In this document: positions 8,597 through 16,891 of the stretch, piece after piece | Layout of the letters: each line of letters opens with the position of its first letter | Position numbering within the stretch: the stretch's first letter is position 1 | Source of the DNA: CAZJAH01 sp964544155 | GTDB lineage: Bacteria; Bacteroidota; Ignavibacteria; Kapaibacteriales; UBA2268 | Reading direction: 5' to 3' | NCBI GenBank assembly: GCA_964544155.1 | Contig: CAZJAH010000017.1 | Location: forward strand, 1 to 57,773 | DNA length: 57,773 nt | Program-made: the position numbers and the translations under genes | The notes under the pieces: generated by a model | What the model was told of the DNA's origin: nothing | The model's database searches: none | What the model saw: only the letters and a program-made list of their open reading frames with translations

Positions 8597-9238
8597 TTAA
8601 TTAAAGAAGAATTTAGCGAAAACCACGGTGTTTGTTGTAAATAAATTACGGCTGAAACTATTATATTCACTTGAGATTTCTCCTCCTTCGTATTCCGGTT
8701 CGGAATAGTTGATATGATTAACCTGAACTTCAAGGCCCAGACAAAAGGCTTCAGAAAAATAGTACTCTCCCGCAATTGCTCCGCCAATATAGAATATATT
8801 CTGGGTCCTTTCAATTTTAGTTTCATCTTCATCAGAACGGCTTAAAAAAAGCATCCCCGATTTTAATCCGAAAAGCAATGTCGCGTTTTCTACAGCCTTG
8901 TGTTCCATTGTATAATAAAATCCGCCTCCCAATCTGGTAATATTTAATTCAGAAGTTTCCACATATTCTTGTTCCATATTACCATAGTTGATTGTATAAT
9001 CATACTCTTCCGACATCGAATATAAACCGAATTCGGGTTCTATCCTGAAATGATCACCTATTTGCAGGGGGACACGAATATTTGCCAAACCAACAGGAAG
9101 CAGGATATTATCTGAATTATCTCCAAAAGCTGTTGTATTAAGGCTTACACCCATACCTACACGAATGCCGGGATCAGCTTGTGAATAAACAGCAGTTAAT
9201 AAAAACATACAAACAATAAAAGAGAGTGCTTTTTTCAT
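8597..9238 (-). CDS. Small outer-membrane beta-barrel protein
   Basis: 213 residues. A signal peptide (MKKALSFIVCMFLLTAVYSQ) is followed by a chain of amphipathic beta-strands with glycine and aromatic residues (GIRVGMGVSLN, FRIEPEFGLYSM, RLGGGFYYTME, GGAIAGEYYF, CLGLEVQVNH) ending in VVFAKFFFN, the aromatic C-terminal strand typical of barrel proteins inserted by BamA. It resembles the small porin/OmpW-like families of Bacteroidota. The function is unknown. It is monocistronic, with an AT-rich upstream region. Confidence 0.75.
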   Translation of the reverse strand: MKKALSFIVCMFLLTAVYSQADPGIRVGMGVSLNTTAFGDNSDNILLPVGLANIRVPLQIGDHFRIEPEFGLYSMSEEYDYTINYGNMEQEYVETSELNITRLGGGFYYTMEHKAVENATLLFGLKSGMLFLSRSDEDETKIERTQNIFYIGGAIAGEYYFSEAFCLGLEVQVNHINYSEPEYEGGEISSEYNSFSRNLFTTNTVVFAKFFFN

Positions 9239-9409
9239 AGCGTTAACCTAAGAAAATGTTAAAAAGTAGTAATTTAAATTATATGTAATGATATAATTTG
9301 CCTGTGAGACATTTTATTATAAAAAATGCAACTAAATTCGTTGGTAATATCTGGATTTTTCTTGATTAATACAAGAATATACTGGATCAATAATAAAAAC
9401 TATTTTATA

Positions 9410-9868
9410 TTATTCATCAATTATTCTTTCCTGCCTTAATTCGGGATGGCTGATCTTTCCCCCGCTGCTTCCCGCCATTACGGCGAAAACTATTGCTAAA
9501 AGCGAGATAATAAAGGCTATCATGCCTATCATTCCGGTTTTTTCTTTTTTTTCAATTCCTGCCAAAAGCGCAATCAAAGCGGCAAGCCCGGTTATTTCAA
9601 CTAATATAAAAGCGTTAACTCCATGCTCCTCATGTGCTTTTATTAGTTCCGGGTTTATTCCGGGACGTTCTTCAACGATAGCTTCTGCCTGCTCGCCGGT
9701 AAAATATACAGGAATAGCAATGAGTGCAATGACTATATAGCTGATTAGCGCTGCCTGAATTAACGTGAACTGCCTGAAAATAACACCGGCGGCGAAAAAC
9801 CCGGCTGTGAAAATAGTTCCTACTATCGGGAAATGATTCAGAAGAAGATGCCACTCAACGCCGTTCAT
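9410..9868 (-). CDS. Four-helix membrane protein, DUF2231-like
   Basis: The start is set at ATG 9868 because AAAAGGAG lies 7 bases upstream; TTG 9874 is a less likely start. The 152-residue protein has four predicted membrane helices and the sequence MNGVEWHLLLNHFPIVG with two histidines at the first helix, plus a conserved-looking HPELR near the C-terminus. Similar proteins in Bacteroidota often sit beside cytochrome genes. Here the diheme lipoprotein gene ends 67 bases upstream on the same strand, so the pair may be co-transcribed. A heme- or redox-related membrane role is inference. Confidence 0.65.
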   Translation of the reverse strand: MNGVEWHLLLNHFPIVGTIFTAGFFAAGVIFRQFTLIQAALISYIVIALIAIPVYFTGEQAEAIVEERPGINPELIKAHEEHGVNAFILVEITGLAALIALLAGIEKKEKTGMIGMIAFIISLLAIVFAVMAGSSGGKISHPELRQERIIDE

Positions 9869-9934
9869 CACCAAACTCCTTTTAAACCAATTTTTATGTT
9901 AATGAATTTAAGTTAATTTCTAATGACATAGGAT

Positions 9935-10414
9935 CTAAAATTTTATTTTTGGCGCCGTAATACCATGGCAGCTGTTGCAGTTACCATGAGTAACAGCACT
10001 ATTCTTAAAGGTTGGCTTGCCATCCGCTGATATGATCACGGCATAAAGCCCGGCTGTATAATCGATTTTTCTTGTGGTATAGAAATTCCCTTTAGCGTCA
10101 ACTTCCGTGGAATTGATTTTTGTGCCGCTTCCATTTTTTCCTGTATAAAGCTCAATCCAGCCGTTTTCGGCCGGCTCGCCGCTTGGCAGATAAATGCTTC
10201 CCGCTAATGTAAACCATCCTTCGGCGGTACCACCGCGAGTATGACAGCTCATGCACATAGCGCCGTTCTTATGGCTGCCGTCATCTCCGTTTTCGCTGAT
10301 AACAACTTCCGGGCCGTTATTCAGCACATCATCCCCTCCGGGGGCGGTTCCTTCAGCGCAGGATATAAGTATCACAGAAACTTTCATCATCATAATTATC
10401 ATAATTCTTTTCAT
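9935..10414 (-). CDS. Diheme c-type cytochrome-like lipoprotein
   Basis: The start at ATG 10414 is chosen for its GGAG six bases upstream; the frame opens at 10462. The 159-residue protein has an unusual Met/Ile-rich leader (MKRIMIIMMMKVSVILIS) with a lipobox cysteine at CAEG. Two heme-c motifs flank a central beta-rich region: CMSCH near the N-terminus and CNSCH near the C-terminus. The region between them (SIYLPSGEPAENGWIELYTG, then GNFYTT and GLYAVII) resembles a carboxypeptidase-regulatory-like or Cna-B-like fold. It is probably a periplasmic, membrane-anchored electron carrier. Confidence 0.8.
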   Translation of the reverse strand: MKRIMIIMMMKVSVILISCAEGTAPGGDDVLNNGPEVVISENGDDGSHKNGAMCMSCHTRGGTAEGWFTLAGSIYLPSGEPAENGWIELYTGKNGSGTKINSTEVDAKGNFYTTRKIDYTAGLYAVIISADGKPTFKNSAVTHGNCNSCHGITAPKIKF

Positions 10415-10499
10415 TTTTAGCTCCATTAGTTTTAATTTGTAGAGTTTGTATTGAACATACAATCTATATTATATTTTATTAATTATAAAATCAAATGAT

Positions 10500-10802
10500 A
10501 TGGTAAAGCACCTTGTTTTTTTCAGGTTTAAGGAAGCGGCTGAGTGTAAACCCAAGATAGTGAACATAGCCAAGGTTAAAGACGCGTTGGAGGAGTTGCC
10601 GGGTAAGATCAATTTTATTAAGGATTACGAGGTTGGCTTTAATGTTAACGAATCGGAACGCGCATGGGATATGTCGCTGATTTCAAGTTTTGATGATACC
10701 GAGCAATTAAGAGAATACTCCGTTCATCCGGAGCATGTTAAAGTCGTTAATTTTATTAAGCAAGTTGTACATGAGAGTGCTGTTGTAGATTATGAATTAT
10801 AA
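10500..10802 (+). CDS. Stress-responsive A/B-barrel (Dabb) domain protein
   Basis: The whole 100-residue chain fits one dimeric A/B-barrel domain: it begins MVKHLVFFRFKE and carries the family motifs DYEVGFNV, DMSLISSFDD and the histidine pair around YSVHPEHVKVV. Members act as small dimeric enzymes or stress proteins with varied chemistry. The stop codon overlaps the next start by one base (TAATG), so it is coupled to the downstream membrane protein. The ribosome site is weak. Confidence 0.88.
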   Translation: MVKHLVFFRFKEAAECKPKIVNIAKVKDALEELPGKINFIKDYEVGFNVNESERAWDMSLISSFDDTEQLREYSVHPEHVKVVNFIKQVVHESAVVDYEL

Positions 10803-12322
10803 TGGCTGATAAAACAATCAGAACGCTATATTTTTTGGCAGCGGTAATACTACTGCTGCCTTCTTTATTTTTTCCTATATCACACGACTTATCAATTTTT
10901 CTGCTCGGAGCTGAAACAATTGCCGAAGGCGGAAAGATATATGTCGATTATATCGACTTAAAGCCGCCGGCCGTTTATTATTTCTTTACTATTCCCTATA
11001 TGATATTCGGCGACAGCGAAATGGGAATTCGGATATTTGGGTTCCTGTGGCAGTTATTGACTGTTGGAACGATGTTTTATGTTATAAGCAAAAGGACCGG
11101 CAAAATAGTTGCAGCTGGAATTAGTATAATTCTCTATTCAATGTACCTTAGCGGTACTAATTACTATAATACTTTACAAATAGAAACCCTGGCCGGATTG
11201 CCTGTATTATGGATATTATATTTATTAAGCGGTGAAATTAATAATCGGCGGCTATTAATATCTTCATTGCTCGCCGGGGCATTAACCGCGTTTAAGCCTA
11301 CTTTCGGCCTGATTCTTATTCTGATAATTATCATATCCATTTATCATAAAAGAGATTTTAAGAAAATACTCAGCTATATGCTGTTTTTTGCGGCACCTGT
11401 AATTCTTTCTTTATTACCTCTTTTAGACCCTGAAATCCGAAATGGTTTTTTTGAAGTATTATCCTTTTTAAAAGCTTATGCCGGAGGTGATGAATCCCTT
11501 GCCGGCTTTATTAAAGGGTTAATTAAATTCACCTCCGAATACCTGGGGAATAATTTATCATTTGCTGTAATTATTCCGGCATTCTTCATTTTAATAAAGT
11601 CGAAAGAAGACAGGCGCCTGATATCGGTATCATACCTGCTGTTTTTCTTTCTATTTTTATCTATGCTGTGGGAAGGCAAATATTTTGCTTACCATTATGC
11701 CAGGTTTCTAATTCCCCTGTTTTTATTATCCGGCCTGGGTATCGATTATTTGTTCAGACATGGCTACCTCCGGCTTAAGGGTAAGGATTTTTACTCAAAG
11801 CTGATAATAATTACTCTGGCAGTGCTTTTTATTATTTTCAGCCCGCTTCCAAGATGGTTGAGAGTAGCGCCCTTATCCTATTTGTATTTCAAGAGTGAGG
11901 AATCGTATAATAGTTATCTGCATAATGATCGGCTTCCAGGCTTCCGCAGATATGAGCATTATCAGGCAGGTAATTTTATCAAAAAGCACAAGAATAAGGG
12001 CGATACATTAGTTGTATCGGGAATAGGCTCTTCTTCAATCTATCAGATCGCCGATGTCGATAACACCTCTGCATTTGCCTCTTCCGCGTTCTATTTCAGT
12101 AAATTAGCACCGGATATATGGTATAATAAATACATAAACGAAGTTAAAAATGCTGACTGGCTCATTATTCAAAGAAATGATCCTGATCATTTTTTTATGA
12201 AGCATGACCTTACGACCATGGAATCATTTTTAGCTAATGAGGAATTGAATAAAATTCTGGATAGCAGATATTCAAAGGTATTCGAAACAGAAATTATGAT
12301 AGTTTACAGGGCCAACGATTAA
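10802..12322 (+). CDS. Polytopic membrane protein, GT-C glycosyltransferase-like (ArnT/PMT_2-type)
   Basis: 506 residues, about ten or more membrane helices followed by a soluble C-terminal part (about 395-506). The first extracytoplasmic loop has an acidic pair (SHDLSIFLLGAETI) and DYIDLKPPAVYYF, the PP-aromatic pattern seen after the first helix in the dolichyl/undecaprenyl-phosphate-sugar mannosyltransferase family. This points to transfer of a sugar from a lipid carrier at the periplasmic face; donor and acceptor are unknown. It starts one base inside the Dabb stop codon. A related protein is encoded at 31171-32769. Confidence 0.7.
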   Translation: MADKTIRTLYFLAAVILLLPSLFFPISHDLSIFLLGAETIAEGGKIYVDYIDLKPPAVYYFFTIPYMIFGDSEMGIRIFGFLWQLLTVGTMFYVISKRTGKIVAAGISIILYSMYLSGTNYYNTLQIETLAGLPVLWILYLLSGEINNRRLLISSLLAGALTAFKPTFGLILILIIIISIYHKRDFKKILSYMLFFAAPVILSLLPLLDPEIRNGFFEVLSFLKAYAGGDESLAGFIKGLIKFTSEYLGNNLSFAVIIPAFFILIKSKEDRRLISVSYLLFFFLFLSMLWEGKYFAYHYARFLIPLFLLSGLGIDYLFRHGYLRLKGKDFYSKLIIITLAVLFIIFSPLPRWLRVAPLSYLYFKSEESYNSYLHNDRLPGFRRYEHYQAGNFIKKHKNKGDTLVVSGIGSSSIYQIADVDNTSAFASSAFYFSKLAPDIWYNKYINEVKNADWLIIQRNDPDHFFMKHDLTTMESFLANEELNKILDSRYSKVFETEIMIVYRAND

Positions 12323-12833
12323 ATTAATTCCATTTTTTTTATTTCTCCCACATTGCACCACAAAAAGGCTCCAATAACAGTGTTTTCACTTTCTTTTAGA
12401 AGCTAATTCATTTTAACCCATTTTGCACCACCAGGCCATTTACATTCAAATCATTTAGAATCAATAACATAACTAAGCCGACTTAATTAAAGAGGATAAA
12501 TTTCCGGTCTTTACTCTTTTTTTAAAAAAATAGATGTGACAAAATGTCAGACGCGGTATCTGCTTTACGGATTTCAATAATATTTGATAATACACCGGAA
12601 AGATATATTGAGTCAATTTTAATTTTCACTGAAATAACCAATGCCAATGCGTGATTTCGGCTAACCGCCTGAAATAATTCATAGTTTTACAAAAAAAGAT
12701 TTGTTTATATCATCATATTTAGCTTAATTTGTGTGAAAAAAGTGGGGGAAAGTGGGTAAAAATACCATAAAGTTATTGCACAAGGGGTAGATATTTTTTA
12801 ATTTGCTAATAAATTGAAACGGAGTCAAAGAAA
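12323..12833. promoter_or_regulatory. Long upstream region of mraZ with GTGGG-type boxes
   Basis: A 511-base gap. Next to mraZ it holds two GTGGG boxes (12742-12756). Farther upstream it has two near-identical 15-base elements, CCCACATTGCACCAC at 12347-12361 and CCCATTTTGCACCAC at 12417-12431, 70 bases apart. Read on the minus strand each is a degenerate GTGG-type pair with a 10-base period. No gene or RNA was recognised in the rest. Confidence 0.5.
12742..12756 (+). promoter_or_regulatory. MraZ operator (GTGGG-N5-GTGGG)
   Basis: GTGGG at 12742-12746 and again at 12752-12756, separated by GGAAA. MraZ proteins are known to bind tandem TGGG-type boxes with a 10-base period just upstream of their own gene and to repress the operon. 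A weaker GTGTG lies 11 bases farther upstream (12731-12735). The site is 78 bases before the mraZ start. Confidence 0.8.
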
Positions 12834-13286
12834 TTGGCTTTCTTTAAAGGTCAGGAATTATTTTCCATCGATAATAAAGGCAGGGTTAACATACCCGCCA
12901 AGATGCGTAAGGCTTTATCGCCAGACGCTAACGATACCTTTATTATCACAAGGGGGACAGACAAGTGTATTTACGCTTACCCCATGGATGAATGGAAAAA
13001 GTACGAGGAAAAGCTCGAAAACCTGAACCAGTATGACTCCCAAAACAGGTTCTTTCTCAGAAAGCTGTTAATGTGGAGCGATGAGGCAACACTCGACGGG
13101 CAGCAGAGGATATCGGTACCCAAAAAGCTTTTGGAGTTCGCGGGTATCAAGAATAAGGTAATGATTGTCGGTATGGTGGACAGGATCGAACTTTGGGATC
13201 CTGAAGAATTCGATAAATACTTAAGCGAGCACGATGAATCATACGAAGATGTAGCTGCCCAGGTAATGAATGTAGGCTATGAGTAA
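12834..13286 (+). CDS. mraZ: Transcriptional regulator MraZ
   Basis: 150 residues, the family's usual length, with the two AbrB/SpoVT-like repeats: FSIDNKGRVNIPAKMRKAL (about 10-28) and EATLDGQQRISVPKKLLEFA (about 83-102). MraZ forms a ring and represses the division/cell-wall operon. The start is TTG at 12834, fixed by ACGGAGT nine bases upstream and by the conserved MAFFKGQE beginning. It overlaps rsmH by 8 bases. The operator upstream suggests autorepression. Confidence 0.97.
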   Translation: MAFFKGQELFSIDNKGRVNIPAKMRKALSPDANDTFIITRGTDKCIYAYPMDEWKKYEEKLENLNQYDSQNRFFLRKLLMWSDEATLDGQQRISVPKKLLEFAGIKNKVMIVGMVDRIELWDPEEFDKYLSEHDESYEDVAAQVMNVGYE

Positions 13287-14262
13287 GAAACCCAAAAAAC
13301 GCACTTTTAAAAAAAAGCTTGATAAATCAAAAACCTCGGAATATGAATACCATCTTCCGGTGCTTTTGAAGGAATCGATAGATTTTCTGGTAACAGAAAA
13401 AAGCGGTTATTATATAGACGGTACGCTCGGAGGGGGCGGGCATGCAGCAGAGATCCTTGCCAGGCTTGATTCTGGGGGGAATTTAACAGCCTTTGACAAG
13501 GATCCCGACTCCATCGCATTCATCAAGAGGAAGTATATGGACGACGAGCCTCATACTCCCCGGGCGTCCTTTACAGTATATAATGACAGCTTCACCATGG
13601 CATGCAGCATACAAGAGAACAGGGAGCAATTAAGCGGCCTTCTGCTTGATCTCGGCGTTTCCTCAAAACAACTCGATACCGCGGGGGGCGGATTGAGCTA
13701 CCGTGTGAACTCGAGGCTCGATATGCGTTTCGGGCCTCAGGGACAAACGGCAGAGGAGCTGCTGAATACCGCTTCCGAAGAAGAAATAGCCAGGGTACTC
13801 CATGACTACGGCGAAGAGCCGATGGCTAAGGTGATTGCGCGGCGTATTGCGGAAAAGCGCCGCGCTTCCACTCTTAGAACAACTTTCGACCTGCGTTATA
13901 TAGTCGAAGAAATTGTTTCCCCTGCTGCGCGTTTCAAAGTACTATCCAAAGTCTTTCAGGCTCTCAGAATAGCTGTCAATAATGAACTCAAAGAACTAGA
14001 CTATACTTTAACAAACATCGTGCCACGTTTAGCTCCCAAAGGGAGGATCGTGGTAATTTCGTATCATTCCCTCGAAGATCGTATAGTTAAGAATATCTTC
14101 AGGGATATTTCTAAAAGAACGTCTCCCGAAGATCCTACAAAACCTGTGCCAAAACTGAATATTATTACGCCTAAACCCATAATTCCCGGTAGAGAAGAAA
14201 TAAAATTGAACCCGCGCGCAAGAAGCGCTAAAATGCGGGTGGCGGAAAGAGCAGAAGATTAA
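13279..14262 (+). CDS. rsmH: 16S rRNA (cytosine-1402-N4)-methyltransferase RsmH
   Basis: 327 residues with an extra basic N-terminal extension of about 20. The HLPVLLKESIDFL start, the SAM-binding loop IDGTLGGGGHA (about 47-57), LGVSSKQLD, and the end motifs ISYHSLEDRIVKNIF and NPRARSAKMRVAE are all present. It methylates C1402 of 16S rRNA in the ribosomal P-site. It begins 8 bases inside mraZ, so the two are translationally coupled. No ftsL, ftsI or murE follows; the next gene, mtaB, is convergent and overlaps by 4 bases. Confidence 0.97.
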   Translation: MSKKPKKRTFKKKLDKSKTSEYEYHLPVLLKESIDFLVTEKSGYYIDGTLGGGGHAAEILARLDSGGNLTAFDKDPDSIAFIKRKYMDDEPHTPRASFTVYNDSFTMACSIQENREQLSGLLLDLGVSSKQLDTAGGGLSYRVNSRLDMRFGPQGQTAEELLNTASEEEIARVLHDYGEEPMAKVIARRIAEKRRASTLRTTFDLRYIVEEIVSPAARFKVLSKVFQALRIAVNNELKELDYTLTNIVPRLAPKGRIVVISYHSLEDRIVKNIFRDISKRTSPEDPTKPVPKLNIITPKPIIPGREEIKLNPRARSAKMRVAERAED

Positions 14263-15542
14263 ACCGTTTCAGCCAGGCAGTACTTGCCGTAGGGCTGCTT
14301 AATAACTATTTTAAGAAGCTCGTTTTCTTCAATACTCGCATTGATGCCGCACCTTATGTAGTTTTCAGTCCAGCCCAGGCGGTAATTGCCCTCTATGAGG
14401 CCTTCGCTCAGCAATGTGAATTTTCTGCCCAGGTTATCTTCATAAAATTGATGCCTTTTTCGCTCGGATAGCTCATTGAGAGCGGCAGTTCTTTCCTTGA
14501 TGATATCCCCGCGGACTTTGCCCTTCATGCCGGCAGCGGGAGTGCCCGGCCTGACCGAATAGCTGAACGCGTGAAGGTAGCTCACAGGCAGGGATTCAAG
14601 CAGGTTGTATGTTTCACGAAAGTGCTTATCATCTTCACCCGGAAATCCGGAAATGACATCCACGCCTATACCGCAATGAGGGCTTTTCCTTTTTATCTTA
14701 AGAATAAGATCTCTAAAATCACTTGAAAGATACCTGCGTCTCATTTTTTTGAGGATTTCATCCGAACCGCTTTGCAGAGGCACATGAAAATGCGGGCATA
14801 CCGCTGAATCACCGGCAGCCATGTCAATTATCTCATCTGTCAGCAGGTGCGGTTCTATGGAAGATATTCTAATCCTGATACCGGTATCAATTTTGTCGAT
14901 TAGCCTTAGAGCGTCGATCAGTTTTTCGCCCGTGGGTGAGCGGTATTCTCCGAGGTTAATCCCCGTAAGGACGGCTTCTTTGTATCCCGCTTCGGCGACA
15001 GCCTCTATCTGTGCGGGGATGCTTTCAAACTCTATCCCGCGGTTTCCGCCCCTGGCTTTGGGAACGGTGCAATAAGAGCAGTGGTAATCGCAGCCGTCCT
15101 GTATTTTCAGAATGGCTCGTGTGCGGCTTTCGCTGTCGCAGGCGCATGCCGGGTAAAAGCGCGCGTCGCTATTATCCGATACCATTATAAGCGGCTTGCC
15201 GGATTTTTTCATTTCGCCTGCCAGTTCAGGGATGTCATTCTTTTCGTCCATGCCGAAAACGGCGTCAACTCCGTCTATCGAGGCAATTTCCTTTGGCCTT
15301 AGCTGGGCGAAGCACCCCAGCACGCCTATCCAGGCCCCGGGGTTTTCGCGCTTTATACGGCGGATTGCTTTGCGGCAGTCGGCCTCCGCCCGGGAAGTCA
15401 CAGAGCAGGTATTAATAAAAAAAGCGCCGGCGCCCGCCTCCGGCTCTACAACTTCGTGGCCCAACGCTGTAAAAGAGTCTTTCAAAGCGGAAATTTCTGC
15501 GTAATTTACTTTGCATCCGATATTATAAAAGGCTATTTTCAT
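14259..15542 (-). CDS. mtaB: tRNA t6A37 methylthiotransferase MtaB
   Basis: 427 residues. The N-terminal methylthiotransferase domain has its three cluster cysteines C10 (NIGCKVN), C46 (NTCSVTS) and C77 (GCFAQ). The radical SAM domain carries C151, C155 and C158 in CDYHCSYC, followed by a TRAM-like C-terminus. The GCKVN motif and length favour MtaB, which makes ms2t6A at position 37, over MiaB or RimO. Its stop overlaps the rsmH stop by 4 bases in convergent orientation. Confidence 0.93.
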   Translation of the reverse strand: MKIAFYNIGCKVNYAEISALKDSFTALGHEVVEPEAGAGAFFINTCSVTSRAEADCRKAIRRIKRENPGAWIGVLGCFAQLRPKEIASIDGVDAVFGMDEKNDIPELAGEMKKSGKPLIMVSDNSDARFYPACACDSESRTRAILKIQDGCDYHCSYCTVPKARGGNRGIEFESIPAQIEAVAEAGYKEAVLTGINLGEYRSPTGEKLIDALRLIDKIDTGIRIRISSIEPHLLTDEIIDMAAGDSAVCPHFHVPLQSGSDEILKKMRRRYLSSDFRDLILKIKRKSPHCGIGVDVISGFPGEDDKHFRETYNLLESLPVSYLHAFSYSVRPGTPAAGMKGKVRGDIIKERTAALNELSERKRHQFYEDNLGRKFTLLSEGLIEGNYRLGWTENYIRCGINASIEENELLKIVIKQPYGKYCLAETV

Positions 15543-15703
15543 TCTTCGCTAATTGCGGTAAATATATTTTGACGCTTCCCCGACGGGTATATTTATTTAT
15601 ATGTCTAATATTTCATGGAATTATCTTTTGTCTTTTTTTCTTATTTTAGCCTAATTCAAACAGATAAATCAGCTGAAAACATCGCATTAAAAGGGGACAG
15701 AAT

Positions 15704-16624
15704 ATGGAAATCACAGACGGACGCTACTTTAGCAACGGCGAAAAGAATCTTTACATCAGGGAAACGGGTTATGAAGATCCGCAGGTAATCATCGATACCG
15801 CGCTCGGAGGCCTGTCGGTGGAATGGTGGAATATTCAAAAAGAACTTTCGGAATTCTGCACGGTGATTACTTACGACCGCGCCGGATACGGCGAGAGCCC
15901 GGCGGGCAGCCTTCCCCGAACAAGTAAGAAGATCGCCGAAGAGCTTCGCGCATCCCTGATGAATTCCGGTAATCCCGGGCCATACATACTCATTGGCCAT
16001 TCTGCCGGCGGCCTTAACATGATTAATTTCGCGTCGCTCTACCCTGAAGAAGTGATAGGACTTGTTCTTGTGGATTCCATTACCGCGAGGGATAATGAAT
16101 TCGATAACCTCGATGCTCCCAATTACCAGAAGATAGCTTCACTCGGTACCCGCATGAACAACCTGAAAAAGCTTGTCGCCCTGGAAAAGGACGAGTTTGA
16201 GGAAACAGTTGTCCCCCTTGTGTATAACATCTACGCGGATTTCCCTGAAGAAATGAAGCGCGCAATGATCACTTACCAGACAGAAAAGAAACTTTACAAA
16301 ACGGTGCTCGATGAATATATCGCGCGGGAGGAAAATTTCAGGATAATTAGCAGTTTGAATAATTTCCCTGAAGTACCGGTTAAAGTACTGTGCCGCGACC
16401 ATAACGAGATGATTAAGCTCTCCGCGCAAATGGGAATACCGGAATCTGAAGCCCGCGTCGTAGAAGAGTTGTGGCTTTCTCTAAGCCGCTCCCTGACTGA
16501 CTTAAGCCCGAAGAGCGAGTTCATACTCGTTGCCGGAAGCGACCACAATATGCATGTTTCCAGGCCCGACGTTATCGTAAGCGAAGTAAAAAGCATGGTA
16601 GAAGACTGGAATAAAAAACTCTAA
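15704..16624 (+). CDS. Alpha/beta-fold hydrolase
   Basis: 306 residues with no signal peptide. The nucleophile elbow is GHSAGG (LIGHSAGGLNM, about 100-110), a strand/acid region follows (VKVLCRDH) and the catalytic histidine is in AGSDHNMH near the C-terminus. The oxyanion region is DTALGG. Members hydrolyse esters or related bonds; the substrate cannot be inferred. The AAGGGGAC ribosome site precedes ATG 15704. It is monocistronic and transcribed away from mtaB. Confidence 0.88.
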   Translation: MEITDGRYFSNGEKNLYIRETGYEDPQVIIDTALGGLSVEWWNIQKELSEFCTVITYDRAGYGESPAGSLPRTSKKIAEELRASLMNSGNPGPYILIGHSAGGLNMINFASLYPEEVIGLVLVDSITARDNEFDNLDAPNYQKIASLGTRMNNLKKLVALEKDEFEETVVPLVYNIYADFPEEMKRAMITYQTEKKLYKTVLDEYIAREENFRIISSLNNFPEVPVKVLCRDHNEMIKLSAQMGIPESEARVVEELWLSLSRSLTDLSPKSEFILVAGSDHNMHVSRPDVIVSEVKSMVEDWNKKL

Positions 16625-16834
16625 GGCAGCAGCAGGCAAATTTATTTTGAACAGTGATAAGAATGATCTGTAATTTTACGGAAAGTATTAACCTTAATGG
16701 CTTTTTTAAAATGTAATTCCTGCCGGCGCGGAGAATCCAAAAAGTGCCGGAATTGGGTTAATTTTCTTAGGGCTGCGGCTTATGTTAATCTGCTGATATC
16801 AGGACTTTTTATCGTGAAAACTTCACCATTGTAA

Positions 16835-16866
16835 TACAAAAAGGCCGCCCTGAATAGAGCGGCCTT
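16835..16866 (-). terminator. Terminator of the M13 peptidase gene
   Basis: Stem AAGGCCGC (16841-16848) with GCGGCCTT (16859-16866); a T run follows on the minus strand. Confidence 0.88.
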
Positions 16867-16891
16867 ATAAAATAATTGAATCATATAAAAA

